Shown here piece by piece: positions 1-11,334 of a DNA stretch of 64,000 bases; the first letter of the stretch is position 1; each line of letters starts with the position of its first letter. The translations under genes were made by a program, and so were the position numbers. The notes under the pieces are model-generated. The model worked only from the letters and a program-made list of their open reading frames with translations, was not told the DNA's origin and did no database searches. Source of the DNA: Papaver somniferum (taxonomy: Eukaryota > Streptophyta > Magnoliopsida > Ranunculales > Papaveraceae); the NCBI RefSeq assembly GCF_003573695.1, contig NC_039361.1, forward strand, positions 36,916,859 to 36,980,858. Direction: 5' to 3'.

Positions 1-419
1 CATGAATTATGTTACACTGAATTTCATGGATTAGCAATAAATACTCAACAACTGGGCATCTGAATCATCACTGAGTAAGCCCCACAAAAATAATGTAAGT
101 GTACTCGACAATGATGCACGACTGAGCACCTGGATGCACGAACGAGCATCCAAAAACATGAATAGATGAGGAATCCTACGCAAAACAGGAGAAAAACAAC
201 AATTAATAAAATAATAAGGAGCGCCCAGGTCCGGGCCCACCGGCCGGCCGACCATGCCCTAGCCGTGGCCGGTCCCCATGCTCATTCCATTATTTTTCCC
301 TATTTTTGTTATTTTCATGAACTCATGAAAACTCCTTGATTTTAGCAACTTTTCTTGTTTTTGCAAAATTCATGAATTCTCCATAACTTCATGGATTCAT
401 GAAAAATAATAATATTATA

Positions 420-1055
420 AAATAAAGAAAGGTGTGCGGGACCGGGCAACATGGCCGGCCGTCCATGCCCTAGCCGTGGTCGGTCCCACACCTTACAATC
501 CTTAGCCTATTATAATAATCATTCCCCAATTTTATGAAACTCCTGGGTTTCAACAAAATTCATGGATTCTCCATAACTTCATGGATTCATGAAATAATAT
601 TATAAAATAGGGAAAGGTGTGCGGGACCGGGCAACATGGACGGCCGGCCATGCCCTAGCCGTGGTCGGTCCCACACCTTACAATCCTCAGCCTATTATAA
701 TAATCATTCCCCAATTTTATGAAACTCCTGGGTTTCAACAAAATTCATGGATTCTCCATAACTTCATGGATTCATGAAATAATACTATAAAATAGGAAAA
801 GGTGTGCGGCACCGGGCAACATAGCCGGCCGGCCATGCCCAAGCCGTGGCTGGCCCCACACCTCACAATCCCTAGCTTTTTATAATTATTATTCCCTAAA
901 CTCATGAAACTCCTGGGTTTCAACAAAATTCATGGATTCTCCATAACTTCATGGATTCATGAAATAATATTATAAAATAGGAAAAGGAGTGCGGGACCGG
1001 GCAACATAGCCGGCCGTCCATGCCCTGGCCGTGGCCGTCCCCACACCCTGCAATC
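420..1055. repeat. About 187-bp tandem repeat with GC-rich core in LTR
   Basis: Four consecutive units carry a core of the form GGTGTGCGGGACCGGGCAAC, then GGCCGGCC-like sequence, CCATGCCC, AGCCGTGG and GGTCCCACACC. Cores start near 424, 610, 797 and 985, a spacing of 186 to 188 bases. The AT-rich spacers repeat TCATGGATTCTCCATAACTT and CATGAAACTCCT. A more diverged unit lies at 215-290. The core ends are complementary (GGGACC and GGTCCC), so each unit can fold into a hairpin. Confidence 0.9.
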
Positions 1056-1969
1056 CCTAGTCTTTTATAATTATTATTTTCCTCAAATTCATGAAACTCC
1101 TTGGTTTGAGCAAAAATCATGATTTCTTCATAACTCCTCGAATATTGCTCAAATCATGAAAGTTCAAAAACCAACATGGTCACATGACCGGTTAGCCTCT
1201 CACAGCAATTTTAGATGTTAAAATACTCTTATTTTAATATTTACAAAATATTGATCAATTGAGCATACATGCTCATTCCAACAAAAATCATGAATTTCAG
1301 TCAAGATGAAACTCTTCTGAAAATTCACAATGTTGCTCGAACGCACATCAGAAAATACTGAAACTCTCAATACGGAGACACAGACACCATGGTAACACGT
1401 GCATGCCTTAATGACCGACCAGGGTCATTCTTAGGGCTTGCACAGAGCCGGCCCCACATGTTTTCATAATTCTGACCTAATTTGCTCAATTGCTCATATT
1501 GGGCCCAAACTCTCTCCAACCAACCTGGGGATTGCTCAAACGGACAACATCTAGTCCCGTGACCACCAAGAGCCGGTCCCATCGTTCATACTTAGGTTTT
1601 ATCACCTAATGCTGAACCCAACAATAATTCAATAAATGATGAAACCGACACTTAATCATCATTCCTTCACCAACTCTTCAACTGAGAACCCTGGTGCACG
1701 CTCACTCGAGCAATTGGGCATCATATGGACGTCCATATTCTCATGTGGTCGATCCCTCCTTTGTTCATAACCTATTTTTAGCAATTCGTCAACTAATGAG
1801 CAATTCATCAAAATTAGGTTTTTCGAACAAACGCTCAACAAATATTTATTCTGAGCAAGTTCAAACACCAAATAAATCTATATTGATTCATTATATGAAT
1901 TAATCACACAATATTTGGTAATCTACCAATATTTTAATATTTTATTGGGTCATGTTACCAATAAATATT

Positions 1970-2255
1970 TCGTCGAATTGAGCAAAATTTGCTCAAATAT
2001 TAATCCAGCTATCAATATTTATTAACTTATCAGTAATTTGTCGAATTGAGCAATACTTGCTCAATTGCATGTCAAATTATCAATTTATCAGTAATTTGCC
2101 GAATTGAGCAATATTTGCTCAATTGCACGTCAAATTTTCAATATTCAGTAATTCATCGAATTGAGCAATACTTGCTCAGTTGCTCGAATATTGACCCAAC
2201 TATCAATATTCAGTAATTTATCGTCGAATCGAGCAACACTTGCTCAGTTGCTCGA
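1970..2255. repeat. Repeated short palindromes TGAGCAA/TTGCTCA
   Basis: Five imperfect palindromes of the form GAATTGAGCAA, 2 to 4 bases, TTGCTCAATT occur near 1975, 2043, 2100, 2157 and 2227, about 57 to 70 bases apart. Each follows an AATATT or CAGTAAT spacer. They lie in the AT-rich part of the Tat LTR. Their role is unknown; protein-binding sites or RNA stem-loops are possible. Confidence 0.8.
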
Positions 2256-3157
2256 ATAATCCATATATATTCAGTAACTCATCAATATTCAACAACTCGT
2301 TGAATTTACAATATTCGCTTAGACGAGCAACATTAACATTCATGAATCACTGAGCATTTGTCAAACATGCTCTATTCAACAAAACCTAGACTCATTGTCT
2401 AATCAGTCAACAACTGACCAACTAAATACACGTCTGTCATGCAGACTCCATGATTCGTGAGACACCAATCACGTCAAATTGGGGGATAACTACTAGGGTT
2501 TTGGTCTAGCGTCCTACAACACGTGGATTCATCCACGACGAGAAATGTGTGTAAGTTGTGTCAACGGTTGAAGGTATTAACAAAGTAGTGGGTGCACGAT
2601 CCGTCAAGTCTCCACACGACATGGAACTGACTATACCACGATCTTCCATTTGCCCACTCTTCCACTCATGAAACCGTCACACTTACATGGATCAAGGTGT
2701 TCACAACTATGACAGTACAAATAAGTCTCTGAATCCATGATTGAGGAAAATGAATGATCACTGGCTATCAGCAATCGTCCACACAGAATTTCTCGAGTAA
2801 CTACTCTCAAGAATTCATCAATCCATCAGAACTTATTCGAACTCAACAGTTCACCAATTATTGCAGAAACCTTCAACACATCCACAATCCTTGATCATCA
2901 CTGATCCCACACAATTCTCAGCTTTACTCCTACAGATCAACCCATCTCCCTCTTTGCGACCGAATTGACTCTGGAACGGCCATTGTCTTGGTTTAGGCCG
3001 GAGTCATACATATTGATTTCCCGAATCTAAGCACCCCATTTGCAGCGGTGCATCTGTGTGAGGTTAAGCAGTTTTCCTGGTTGAGGAGTCCCGACAGCAC
3101 GCTCGACTCTTCACTTTCCTAAAAAACCAGCGAACCGTTATTCCCATCTACAATCTC

Positions 3158-5064
3158 CTAATAATCTGGTCTGGACAATACTTAAACAGATAAGGATCAT
3201 CCCAAAAGAAATGCTTAACCTCGGCTAAAAACCTAGAACGATCTTGCTTACCCTAATGTTGAGGCATTCGACCAGTAACAAGATAATTCACTATATTTGC
3301 ATACCAAGGTGATTGGGAAACAGAGAACAATTGTTCATCAGGAAAGTTATCCCTTATAGGAAGGGAATCATTAGGAAAACTAACAACTAGCCTGGACAAG
3401 TGGTCTGCTACTACATTTTCTGCACCCTTTTTGTCTCTAATGTCTGGACAAAATTCTTGTAACAAAAGGATCCATCTAATCAATATCGGTTTGGTATCCT
3501 TCTTAGACAAAAGGTATTTCAAAGCAGCATGATCAGTATAGATTACGATCTTAGAACCTAATAGGTAGGATCTAAACTTATCCAAGGCAAATATAATGGC
3601 TAACAATTCCTTCTCGGTAGTTGTATAGTTCATTTGGGCATCATTAAGAGTTTTGCTAGCATAGTAAATCACATGAAGTAATTTGTTTTCTCGCTGACCT
3701 AGCACAACGCCTATAGCATAATCTGAAGCATCACACATAATTTCAAAGGGTAGGTTCCAGTTAGATGCCTGGACTATTGGGGCAGTAGTGAGTAAAATAT
3801 TAAGCTTCTCAAAAGCCTCTAAACAAGCATCATCAAAGACAAACTTAACATCTTTTGCAAGTAAATTGCAAAGAGGTATAGAAATCAAGCTAAAATCCTT
3901 AATGAATCGACGGTAAAAACCTGCATGCCCTAGGAATGACCTAATATCTTTTACGGTTTTTGGGACCTGTAAAGTCTTAATAAGGTCAACTTTGGCTTTG
4001 TCTACCTCTATACCCTTTGAAGAAACGATGTGCCCTAAAACAATTCCTGATTTAACCATGAAATGGCATTTTTCCCAATTAAGCACTAAATTCTTTTCCT
4101 TACACCTAGTCAACACTAATGTCAAATGATGCAATCACTCATCAAAAGATGAACCAAATACTGAAAAACCATCCATAAAGACCTCTAAAAACCGTTCTAC
4201 CATATCAGAAAATATGCTCATCATACAACGCTGAAAAGTCGCAGGGGCATTATATAACCCGAAAGGCATGCGTCTACACGCAAAGGTACCAAAGGGACAG
4301 GTAAAAGTGGTTTTCTCTTGGTCTTCTGGGGCAATAACGATCTGATTATAACCAGAGTATCCATCTAAGAAGCAATAATTACTATGTCCAGCTAATCGCT
4401 CTAGCATTTGGTCGATAAAAGGAAGGGGAAAGTGATCCTTCCTTGTGACCTTGTTCGATTTCCTATAGTCAATACACACACGCCATCCTGTGGTCATTCG
4501 GGTTGAGATTAACTCATTATTATCATTCTGGGCTACAGTGATACCTGATTTCTTGGGGACAACTTGAACAGGGCTGACCCACTTACTGTCTGAAATTGGG
4601 TAAATAATACCCGCATCTAACAACTTAATCACCTCATTTCAAAATACTTCTTTCATGTTAGGGTTCACTCGACGTTGCATCTCCCTAGAAGGTTTGGAGT
4701 CTTCCTCTAAATGAATCTGATGCATACACACAGTAGGACTTATACCCTTAATGTCTTCTATAGTCCACCCTAAAGCTTCCTTATTGTCTTGAAGTACTTT
4801 TACTAGCCTACTTTCCTGATCACTATCCAAATCGGAAGCTACAATCACAGGTAAAGTCTCAGATGGGCCTAAAAACACATACTTTAGAGTATCGGGTAGT
4901 GGTTTAAGGTCCAACTTCGGGGGCTCTTCTAAAAAATGAGTTAGGATAGTCTCAGAAACTGGTAACGGTTCGAACCTAGCCTTCCATCTATCAGTGTCTA
5001 ACACATGGGTAGAATCTAATAGAGCATTCACTTGTTCAATAGTGCTCTCGTCATCAAAATCCAA
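3158..5064 (-). pseudogene. Athila pol fragment: RT and RNase H, broken
   Basis: A single minus-strand frame encodes the protease-RT linker, RT, RNase H and the start of integrase. RT motifs include [49 protein letters not shown] and MPFGL. The active-site box reads FMDGFSVFG where copy 2 has FMDDFSVFG, so the second catalytic aspartate is lost. RNase H is seen in [38 protein letters not shown] and [11 protein letters not shown]. In-frame stops interrupt the frame at about 4639 (CGA to TGA compared with copy 2), 4135 (TGC to TGA) and 3253 (TGG to TAG). The frame is cut at 3158 by the inserted LTR. The family is certain; the copy cannot make active polymerase. Confidence 0.93.
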
Positions 5065-5910
5065 CCCAAAATGGGATAGACAACTTTCTAATGGGTCTTC
5101 AGATAAGATTTTTGGTAATGACTCCCAAACTAAGGCTTATATCATGTTCACCTCTTCAACACATGTGTCATATATCTCATAAGGTAGCTTACTGACATTA
5201 AAAATATTCATCTTCATAGTCATATTAGCAAAAGATAAATTCATCACACTATTTCGACAATTAATGATCGCATCAGATGTAACTATCAGCTAAGAACATC
5301 CTCAATAACACCTCAAGGAATTTTAACAGACCTATCAGCTAACTGCAATGTCATCTGAGTAGGTTTCATTTCACCAAGTCCTAGCTATAAGTACACATGG
5401 TACGGAAGTAAGTTCACACTGGCTCCTAAGTCAAGTAAAGATTTTTCTACCCGATGTTTACCTATTGTATAAGCAATGGTAGGGGAACCTGGGTTTTTGT
5501 ACTTTGGAGTTGTGGTGTTCTGAATAATTGAACTTACGTGACTAGATAAGAAGGCTTTCTTATGGACGCTAAGTTTTCGCTTTCGCGTACACATATCCTT
5601 ATAAGCAGGAAATTTTCCTAATTGCATATAATAAAGGAAGGTTTATGGAAACTTGCTTAAAAACCTCAAATATGTCATTAAAGTTCGATTCCTTCTTTGT
5701 TGGTTCTAATAGCTGGGGAAATGGAGCTCTAGGCACAGAATCATACCTCTCAAGAACCGAGTTGGCATCATCAGAAATTTTATCAGTCCCTTCAGCTAGT
5801 GGTCCTGAGGGGTGAGATCCTGAGGGGTGAACTACAGTATGTTCACTATCGGGCATGGTTACCTGATTGTATACTATTCTACCACTCCTAAGGGTTCTGA
5901 TAGAATTCAA
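5065..5910 (-). pseudogene. Athila gag-protease junction and protease, deleted
   Basis: Minus-strand remains of the C-terminal gag region and the aspartic protease. The Athila protease active site reads LLDLGASVNLLPYHVYL near 5390-5450. Downstream, about 115 bases present in copy 2 (14600-14715, which includes an ILGRPFLATSNA segment) are replaced by a few bases near 5284. This removes the second half of the protease. Frame changes also occur near 5600-5630. The preceding segment (TLRSGRIVYNQ, then an acidic stretch) is typical Athila gag-protease linker. Confidence 0.82.
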
Positions 5911-6078
5911 TTTATTTGATGGTTTTGCACCTAATTCATGAACTCCTCTAGGATTGGGATTAGTCTGACTAGGGAACCTTCCGTTATCTCTCTCACTTAA
6001 GGTCTTAGCTATTTGTCCGACTTGAAGTTTTAACTTAGCAAGGTTCTGAGCATTAGTTGGGAAGTTCTGCTTGGTTTC

Positions 6079-7441
6079 CTATTGAAAACTAACTTGGCTC
6101 TTTACTAACATGTCCTGGCTCTGTGCTAACATATCCTGGATCTTTCTTAATATACTAAGAGATTCCTCTAAGCTAATCATTCTATTCTCTAAGGGGTTCT
6201 GAAACTGAGCTTGACCTAAAGAGTTCTTATTGTAACCAAAACCTGGGGGAGCATTAGAATTACTAAACTGACCTTGACTCTGGCCCTTAGACCACGAAAG
6301 GTTCGGATGGTTCTTCCAACCAGGATTATAGGTTTCTGAATATGGGTCAAATTTTTGACGGTTTTCTAATCTAGTGTTATTATATAGAGCATTGGCTTGC
6401 TCTTCATTATTATGGCCTTCCAAAAAAGGCTCCAATCTACCACTAGTGTGACCCACTTCTAAAGCTTCTAACCTTTTCGCTATAACAGCAATTTTGGCAT
6501 CTGATTCATAGCCTCCTTCTACCCTATTAACGTTTCCTCCGCCTAGAAGAATTGTTTTCTGGGGTCCCCTATTACTTTCCCATTGTCTTTTCGGCGACTT
6601 CATGCAAATATGTCATTCCATCATCAACTGTTTGGTTTTCGAACCCACATGTACACATAGATTCTACTGTGGTTGTAGTGGGATAATCTAAACCCTCATA
6701 AAGGATCTGACCTAACCTAACCTTTTCTAAACCATGATGAGTACATTGGGCTAAGAAATCATTGAACCTTTCCAAATACCTATACAAAGTTTCTCCCTCC
6801 TGTTGAGAAAACGTGCAGATTTGCGTCCTAATAGACGATGTTTTGTGCCTAGGGAAAAACTTGTTCAAAAAGGCAGATGTAAGTTTTTCATACGTTTCGA
6901 TTGACCCGGAAGCCAAACTATATATCCACGATTTAGATTTATCTTTCAGGGAAAAGGGGAATAACCTAAGTTTCAAAGCATCATCATCAAGGTTTCTAAT
7001 CTTTAGGGTACTACAAATTTCCTCAAAGTCCCTAACATGGAAATAGGGGTTTTCATTTTCTTTCCCTAAAAAGATTGGGAGCAGCTGTAAGGTCCCAGGT
7101 TTAAGTTCATAAGTTGCTTCCGTCTCAGCTAATTTGATACATGAGGGACGAGTAGTCCTAGTTGGATTCAACAAAGCTTTAAAATTTTCCATTTCTGGCG
7201 CTATCGGAGTAACATGGATTCTTTCCTCAGTCAAAGGACGTTCAAAAACAGACTCTTCGAAAATCAGACTTTCTAAATTAAGGTAATCGAGACGCTTAGA
7301 ACTACTAGGTTTCTCTTTAAAAAATCTACCTAGGGCGTCTCTTTTACATTCAGGCATACAATAGAATTTTCTAAATTGGAAGGGTAAGCAATCACAAATC
7401 AAGGCCGACTCAACCAAATCAAACCTATTGATTTCTAGCAA
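6079..7441 (-). pseudogene. Athila gag, copy 1, one frame break
   Basis: Gag structural protein of Athila. The first frame (7441-6572, 289 residues) contains the capsid-like retrotransposon gag domain, with YFHVRDFEEICSTLKIR, FPFSLKDKSKSWIYSL and FLNKFFPRHKTSSIRTQI. The second frame (6603-6079) has the Athila C-terminal region YNPGWKNHPNLSWSKGQ and a helical segment ILRKIQDMLAQSQDMLVKSQ. There is no CCHC zinc knuckle, as is usual for Athila. The frame changes between AEKTMGK and QWESNRG near 6575-6603, at the same bases as in copy 2. The start at 7441 follows a leader of about 1 kb from the primer site. Confidence 0.88.
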
Positions 7442-8440
7442 ACAAAAAGCATGATGGCTCCACTTAGATTGTTTCTAGACCAGCTTCTACTCTTCCAAGA
7501 GGCAACTAGGTACAACTTTAGCAAACCTCGTAGGACGATCCGAATAAAGTAAATCGAAGAGAACTGAGAGAAGCTATGAGGAGCTTTGATACCCCCACCT
7601 CTGTGGTAAACGCTTCCCTGGGCTACAAGGAGGCTCTAATCGACTTCCAGTAATCTTCCTGAACTTTGAGCTAGGCTAACAAAATACCCAATACAATCCT
7701 TCTGAACGACTTTCCTATAAGCTCGTTACCTTATTGGTCTCTTTCTAGTCAAAATTTTAAGGCTTAGGTTCGCGTAGGTTACGTGTTCCTAAGGCGGGCA
7801 AGAAGAGAACGGTGATGAAATCCGAACCCTTATCTTGTATGGCCAGGACTTGCCCTTTAATAGAAAAATAAATGTATGTATTCAGTTCCTCAACATATAT
7901 GCATTACGAAGGAGTCCAGTAACTCGCTGACAGGAGATTCGCGAGTGTTTAGAGTCTTACCTCCCGTCCTAGACGGGGGATGAATCGGTTGTAGTCGACT
8001 CGGGCCACAACTCCTATGTCATGTACGAACCCGAGGGGCCGAGGAAATATCGTAATTTCTGTCCTTCTCTACAAACAATTAGTATTTAAAGTACCCTTCC
8101 GTAGGGTAAAATAAAAATAGTGTCCCAAAGTCCAAAAGTGTCCAAAAAGAAAGGAAAAATTACAAAAATAAAAAGAAACCCTAATACAATTTTTTTTCTA
8201 AAAATAAACAAAAGCCTAAAAAAATAAAAATAAAAATAGCTAAAATAAAATTGTCTTCTTTTTCGTTCTCTTCGCTTTAATCTTTCGCTCCAAGTCTTTA
8301 CGAAATCATCGAACTCCTTGGCTCATAAATCATTATGATCCAAAACCTGTAGACAAAAGATAAATACCCAAAAACGTAAAAGAGAACAAAAATAATAAAA
8401 ATCTACAAAATAAAAGAAAAATAAATCTAAAACCTAAAAA
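7442..8440 (-). other. Athila copy 1 untranslated leader
   Basis: About 1 kb without a supported gene between the primer site and gag, matching 16852-17860 in copy 2 almost base for base. The part next to the primer site is A-rich on the plus strand, with runs such as AAAATAAAAATAAAA near 8160-8240. No ORF is convincing. Confidence 0.75.
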
Positions 8441-8462
8441 CAAGTCCGTGTAGGCGGCGCCA
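8441..8462 (-). other. Primer-binding site, tRNA-Asp type
   Basis: On the minus strand the site begins TGGCGCCG, five bases after the LTR end. This matches the 3' end of tRNA-Asp (family knowledge), the usual primer of Athila elements. Bases further in match less well. Confidence 0.7.
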
Positions 8463-8467
8463 AAAAT

Positions 8468-10123
8468 TGATGTGGTTGAGATAGTGGTAAATAAAGTGAT
8501 TCGATTCTCGAACTTGTGAAGGATAACTTTAGACTTAAATTCAAAACTAAATAGAGAACTCACTAAAATTATAGCAAACTCAAACAAAGATGTTATCAAT
8601 ATTAAAAAGAACACTGAGGCTAAGATTCCACTATTTTCCAAGTTCAAAGTGATTTAATCCAATATTTATATTTATGCAATTTTCTTGTTCAATTTGATTC
8701 TAAACTATTGCAACAAGTAGATTCTCAAAATAACAAGTGTAAATCCGAAGCATAGAACATCAAAAATCTAGGTCCAAGTATGCTCTATCAAAAGAAATCA
8801 CAATTTCTTAACAAAAATAATTAAAACAATTTTCAATCAAGGCAAATAATCATATAATAATTGCAAATAAATGATAAAATAGAATGTACCCCTTTTTGTT
8901 GGAAAAATAACCTCCTCTATCGCCTCAACAATGGGGTTTACCTCTTCATATTAATCATGGTCTCAAAGTATGTGTTTGTTGCTCAAAAGATGATTAAAAG
9001 AGTGAAAAGTAATAACACATACTGTTTGCAACAATGTATCGGCGTTACAAAACAACTAGTACAATGAAACTGTTACAGAAAACTGTAGTAAACACTGTTG
9101 TTTTGTCGCTGATTTTAAGACCCAAAAACGACTGTATTCAATGGACTTTTGTTCTTCGTGTTCTTCCTTGTGCACCAGCAGAAACAATTTCCTGCAACTC
9201 TTGATTTGTCTTTGTTCTTCTCTAAACTTCCCCAAAGTATACGTAACCCCGTTTCTGAATTCTCCCAACCCTTATATACACCTCAGGTCCTAAAATCACT
9301 CGAGAATATCCTTGTTTATCTCGTTTTCCTTGCACCAAAAGTATCGGAGTTTTTCTTCTCTGCCCATCTGATTTACGCGGTTTGTGAATCGTAAAACTTC
9401 CAAAAACTGAAAGATACGAATCTATCTCCTTCCTTCCCAGCACCTAACTTCCACAAATATAGCAAAGAAACTTCCACGAATAGCCACTGCCCTGTTTTAT
9501 CCAAACCGAAGATGAATCACGACTTTATTGAATTTGAGCCACCTACAATCCCTGTTCTGACTCAGCAAGTGAATCCCAATCCATCTCCACGTAAGAAACC
9601 TCTCCAACACTTCTTGGAACTTCAGAAATTCCGATAATATCTTCACCTTCTCTGTTTCGCTCCATCACGGATATATAACCCTATTCGTTCGATCAAAACA
9701 CCCATACCAGCTCTCTTATGCTCTAACAGGACAATCCCAACAAAACTCAGCCCTTGAATCTCGTCAAAACTCGCCGAGAAATCCATCTCCAATTCTGCTT
9801 CGCTGCTGCCATTAATTCCCGCCAAATTCTGAATTTCAAACAAAGAAGATGGTCGCCCCCTATCCAGAGTAGGGGTGCGAATAACATCTGCCTTGGGAGT
9901 GTCCTTAGGGTGCCCCTTAGTAATTTGGGTACCCCTTATCCATAGTGAGAGTCCGAACAACATGCGTCCTCCAGGCATTTTTACCACTTTTCGAGCCGAT
10001 TTTTCCAAAAAATTTTATTGGTCAAAAATACCTAAACACACATAAAACACCATAATAAGTACAAAAATGAGCCCTAACAATATATAGAATCGAGACAAAT
10101 TAGACACAAAAATGTGTCTATCA
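8468..10123 (-). mobile_element. Athila LTR shared by copies 1 and 2
   Basis: LTR of 1656 bp. On the plus strand it starts TGATGTGG and ends GTGTCTATCA; on the minus strand it runs TGATAGAC to CCACATCA. It is nearly identical to 17888-19375 except for about 200 extra bases near 8970-9170 and the lack of a short duplication. A primer site flanks its left side and a purine tract its right side. It is therefore at once the 5' LTR of copy 1 and the 3' LTR of copy 2. No target duplication sits beside it, as expected of a recombination-made tandem. Confidence 0.92.
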
Positions 10124-10137
10124 GATACCCCCAAACC
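10124..10137 (-). other. Athila polypurine tract
   Basis: Directly inside the LTR the plus strand reads GATACCCCCAAACC, giving a purine-rich GGTTTGGGGGTATC on the minus strand immediately before the LTR. This is the position of the plus-strand primer for reverse transcription. Confidence 0.75.
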
Positions 10138-11334
10138 TATTATTTGCTAGTCCTCGAGAAAAAATAAAATAAAATAAAATCCTAACTCACTGTCGCAGGC
10201 ATCGTCGATTGCATTTTTTAGCGTATGCAATAAGCCTTCAAACCCCCAGGTGGCCCTAGTGGCCGAGTTATAGTCTCGGGAGGGTTTACCAGAGGTGTAC
10301 CCACAAAACCTTTACTCCAGACTCTAGCTATCTACGCATAACCTTGGAAGGAACTAAAGAATCTCCTTGGTTGGCATACTTATTGGTTACATGAGGAAGT
10401 AGCCTGATGCGAAATTCCAATTGTTGTACACGAGTTTGCACTCAAGAATAATAAAATTCATATAAAGTGACAGAGCTCTACTCAGATAGTTTCTGGACAT
10501 CATAACCGGAGTCAACCAATCACATGGATAAATTAAGAGACGCATGTAAAAAAACATAGATGGTTTTGATGTTGACTAGGTGAACGGTGTTTCTCACATC
10601 TGTCTGAAGGCCACTGCCAAAATGAACCTATCCTAATGGACTGCGATACTGGTCTGACTAATATCAATGCAACTGGCATATACAAGGGAACCAGTGATCG
10701 ATAATCCTAACTCTAGATCAACTCAGCTGGCATATACAAGGGAACTAGTGGTCGATTTTATTGAATTTATTATGGTTGGTCTAATGGTCCGGTCTCTCTC
10801 TTTTTTTTTTTGGTATCTCAATCACTTTATTTCACTCTAGCAGTGGTAACTACTTGAATAGTGAGCCCCACCTAATCACTCAGAGAAACATATTTTAAAG
10901 AAAACAAATAAAAACAGAAGTGAAAAGGATTCAACGAGATATGGCGAAACTACCATGTTTTTTATAATTCTAACATCTGAGCTCTGTCCTTTTATGAATA
11001 GATTCTTTAGATGTTTCCATCTACTCAGATTGGTTCCTCAACTCCTACAACCAAAATGCTTTCATCCACTTAGATTGGTTAGTGCCATCCTTGATAAGCA
11101 TAAATTTCTAGGCTCTAGAGTTTATTTATTGCAACGAAAAGGAAACAAAAGTTTCTACCCCACCCCCAAACTTAAATCTAACATTGTCCTAAATTTTTCT
11201 AATGAAAGAACGGTACCAAAAGTATAAATAACATGAGGAGTTAGTAAAGAGAGAAGTCGGAAAGATAGTACCTGGGTGGAGTGTAACCAAAAACCTACAA
11301 AAATAATGTACAACATACAAAACCGCCTCGATGG
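10138..11334 (-). other. Athila copy 2 region between integrase and 3' LTR
   Basis: About 1.2 kb with no supported coding region. Many Athila elements carry an extra, env-like ORF here, but none is visible. The stretch includes an AAAAT repeat near 10160-10180, a direct repeat of CTGGCATATACAAGGGAAC near 10674 and 10730, and a T-run near 10800. Confidence 0.6.

Larger units (their letters stand above)
1..3157 (+). mobile_element. Tat-type LTR, plus-oriented, left end outside window
   Basis: The block ends at 3157 in CCATCTACA, the same 9-bp terminus as the complete Tat LTRs at 25589-29147 and 39129-42637. Its last 170 bases are recognisable as the reverse complement of the start of those LTRs, including the segment around TTTGCAGCGGTGCATC. 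The order of GC-rich islands followed by AT-rich, TGCTCA-rich sequence also matches in reverse. It is therefore a diverged Tat LTR in the opposite orientation to the complete element. Athila integrase sequence follows directly at 3158, so this is the 3' LTR of an element lying to the left, or a solo LTR. The intact Athila copy reads through the same site near 12485, and ATCTC at 3158-3162 is the likely target duplication. No coding region is supported inside it. Confidence 0.82.
3158..8467 (-). mobile_element. Athila element copy 1, truncated internal region
   Basis: Minus-strand internal region of a Ty3/gypsy Athila element: primer site and leader (8462 to 7442), gag, protease, RT, RNase H and the first residues of integrase. 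It stops at 3158 where a Tat LTR is inserted. It is closely similar along its length to copy 2 (12480-17887), which gives its identity and shows what is missing. Its 5' LTR is 8468-10123, which is also the 3' LTR of copy 2. Several stops, a protease deletion and a mutated RT active site make it defective. Confidence 0.9.

Noticed and set aside
735..1120. Two similar minus-strand ORFs of 63 and 66 codons
   Set aside because: Their likeness comes from the 187-bp tandem repeat. They lie in an LTR and show no coding signature.
1970..2255. CRISPR-like array of short palindromic repeats
   Set aside because: The spacers are also repetitive, repeats are degenerate, and the setting is a plant LTR, not a prokaryotic locus.
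10800..11230. Possible env-like third ORF of Athila in the region after integrase
   Set aside because: No ORF over about 90 codons, and the only plus-strand one (10955-11227) has no signal or membrane segment of the expected kind and is on the wrong strand.
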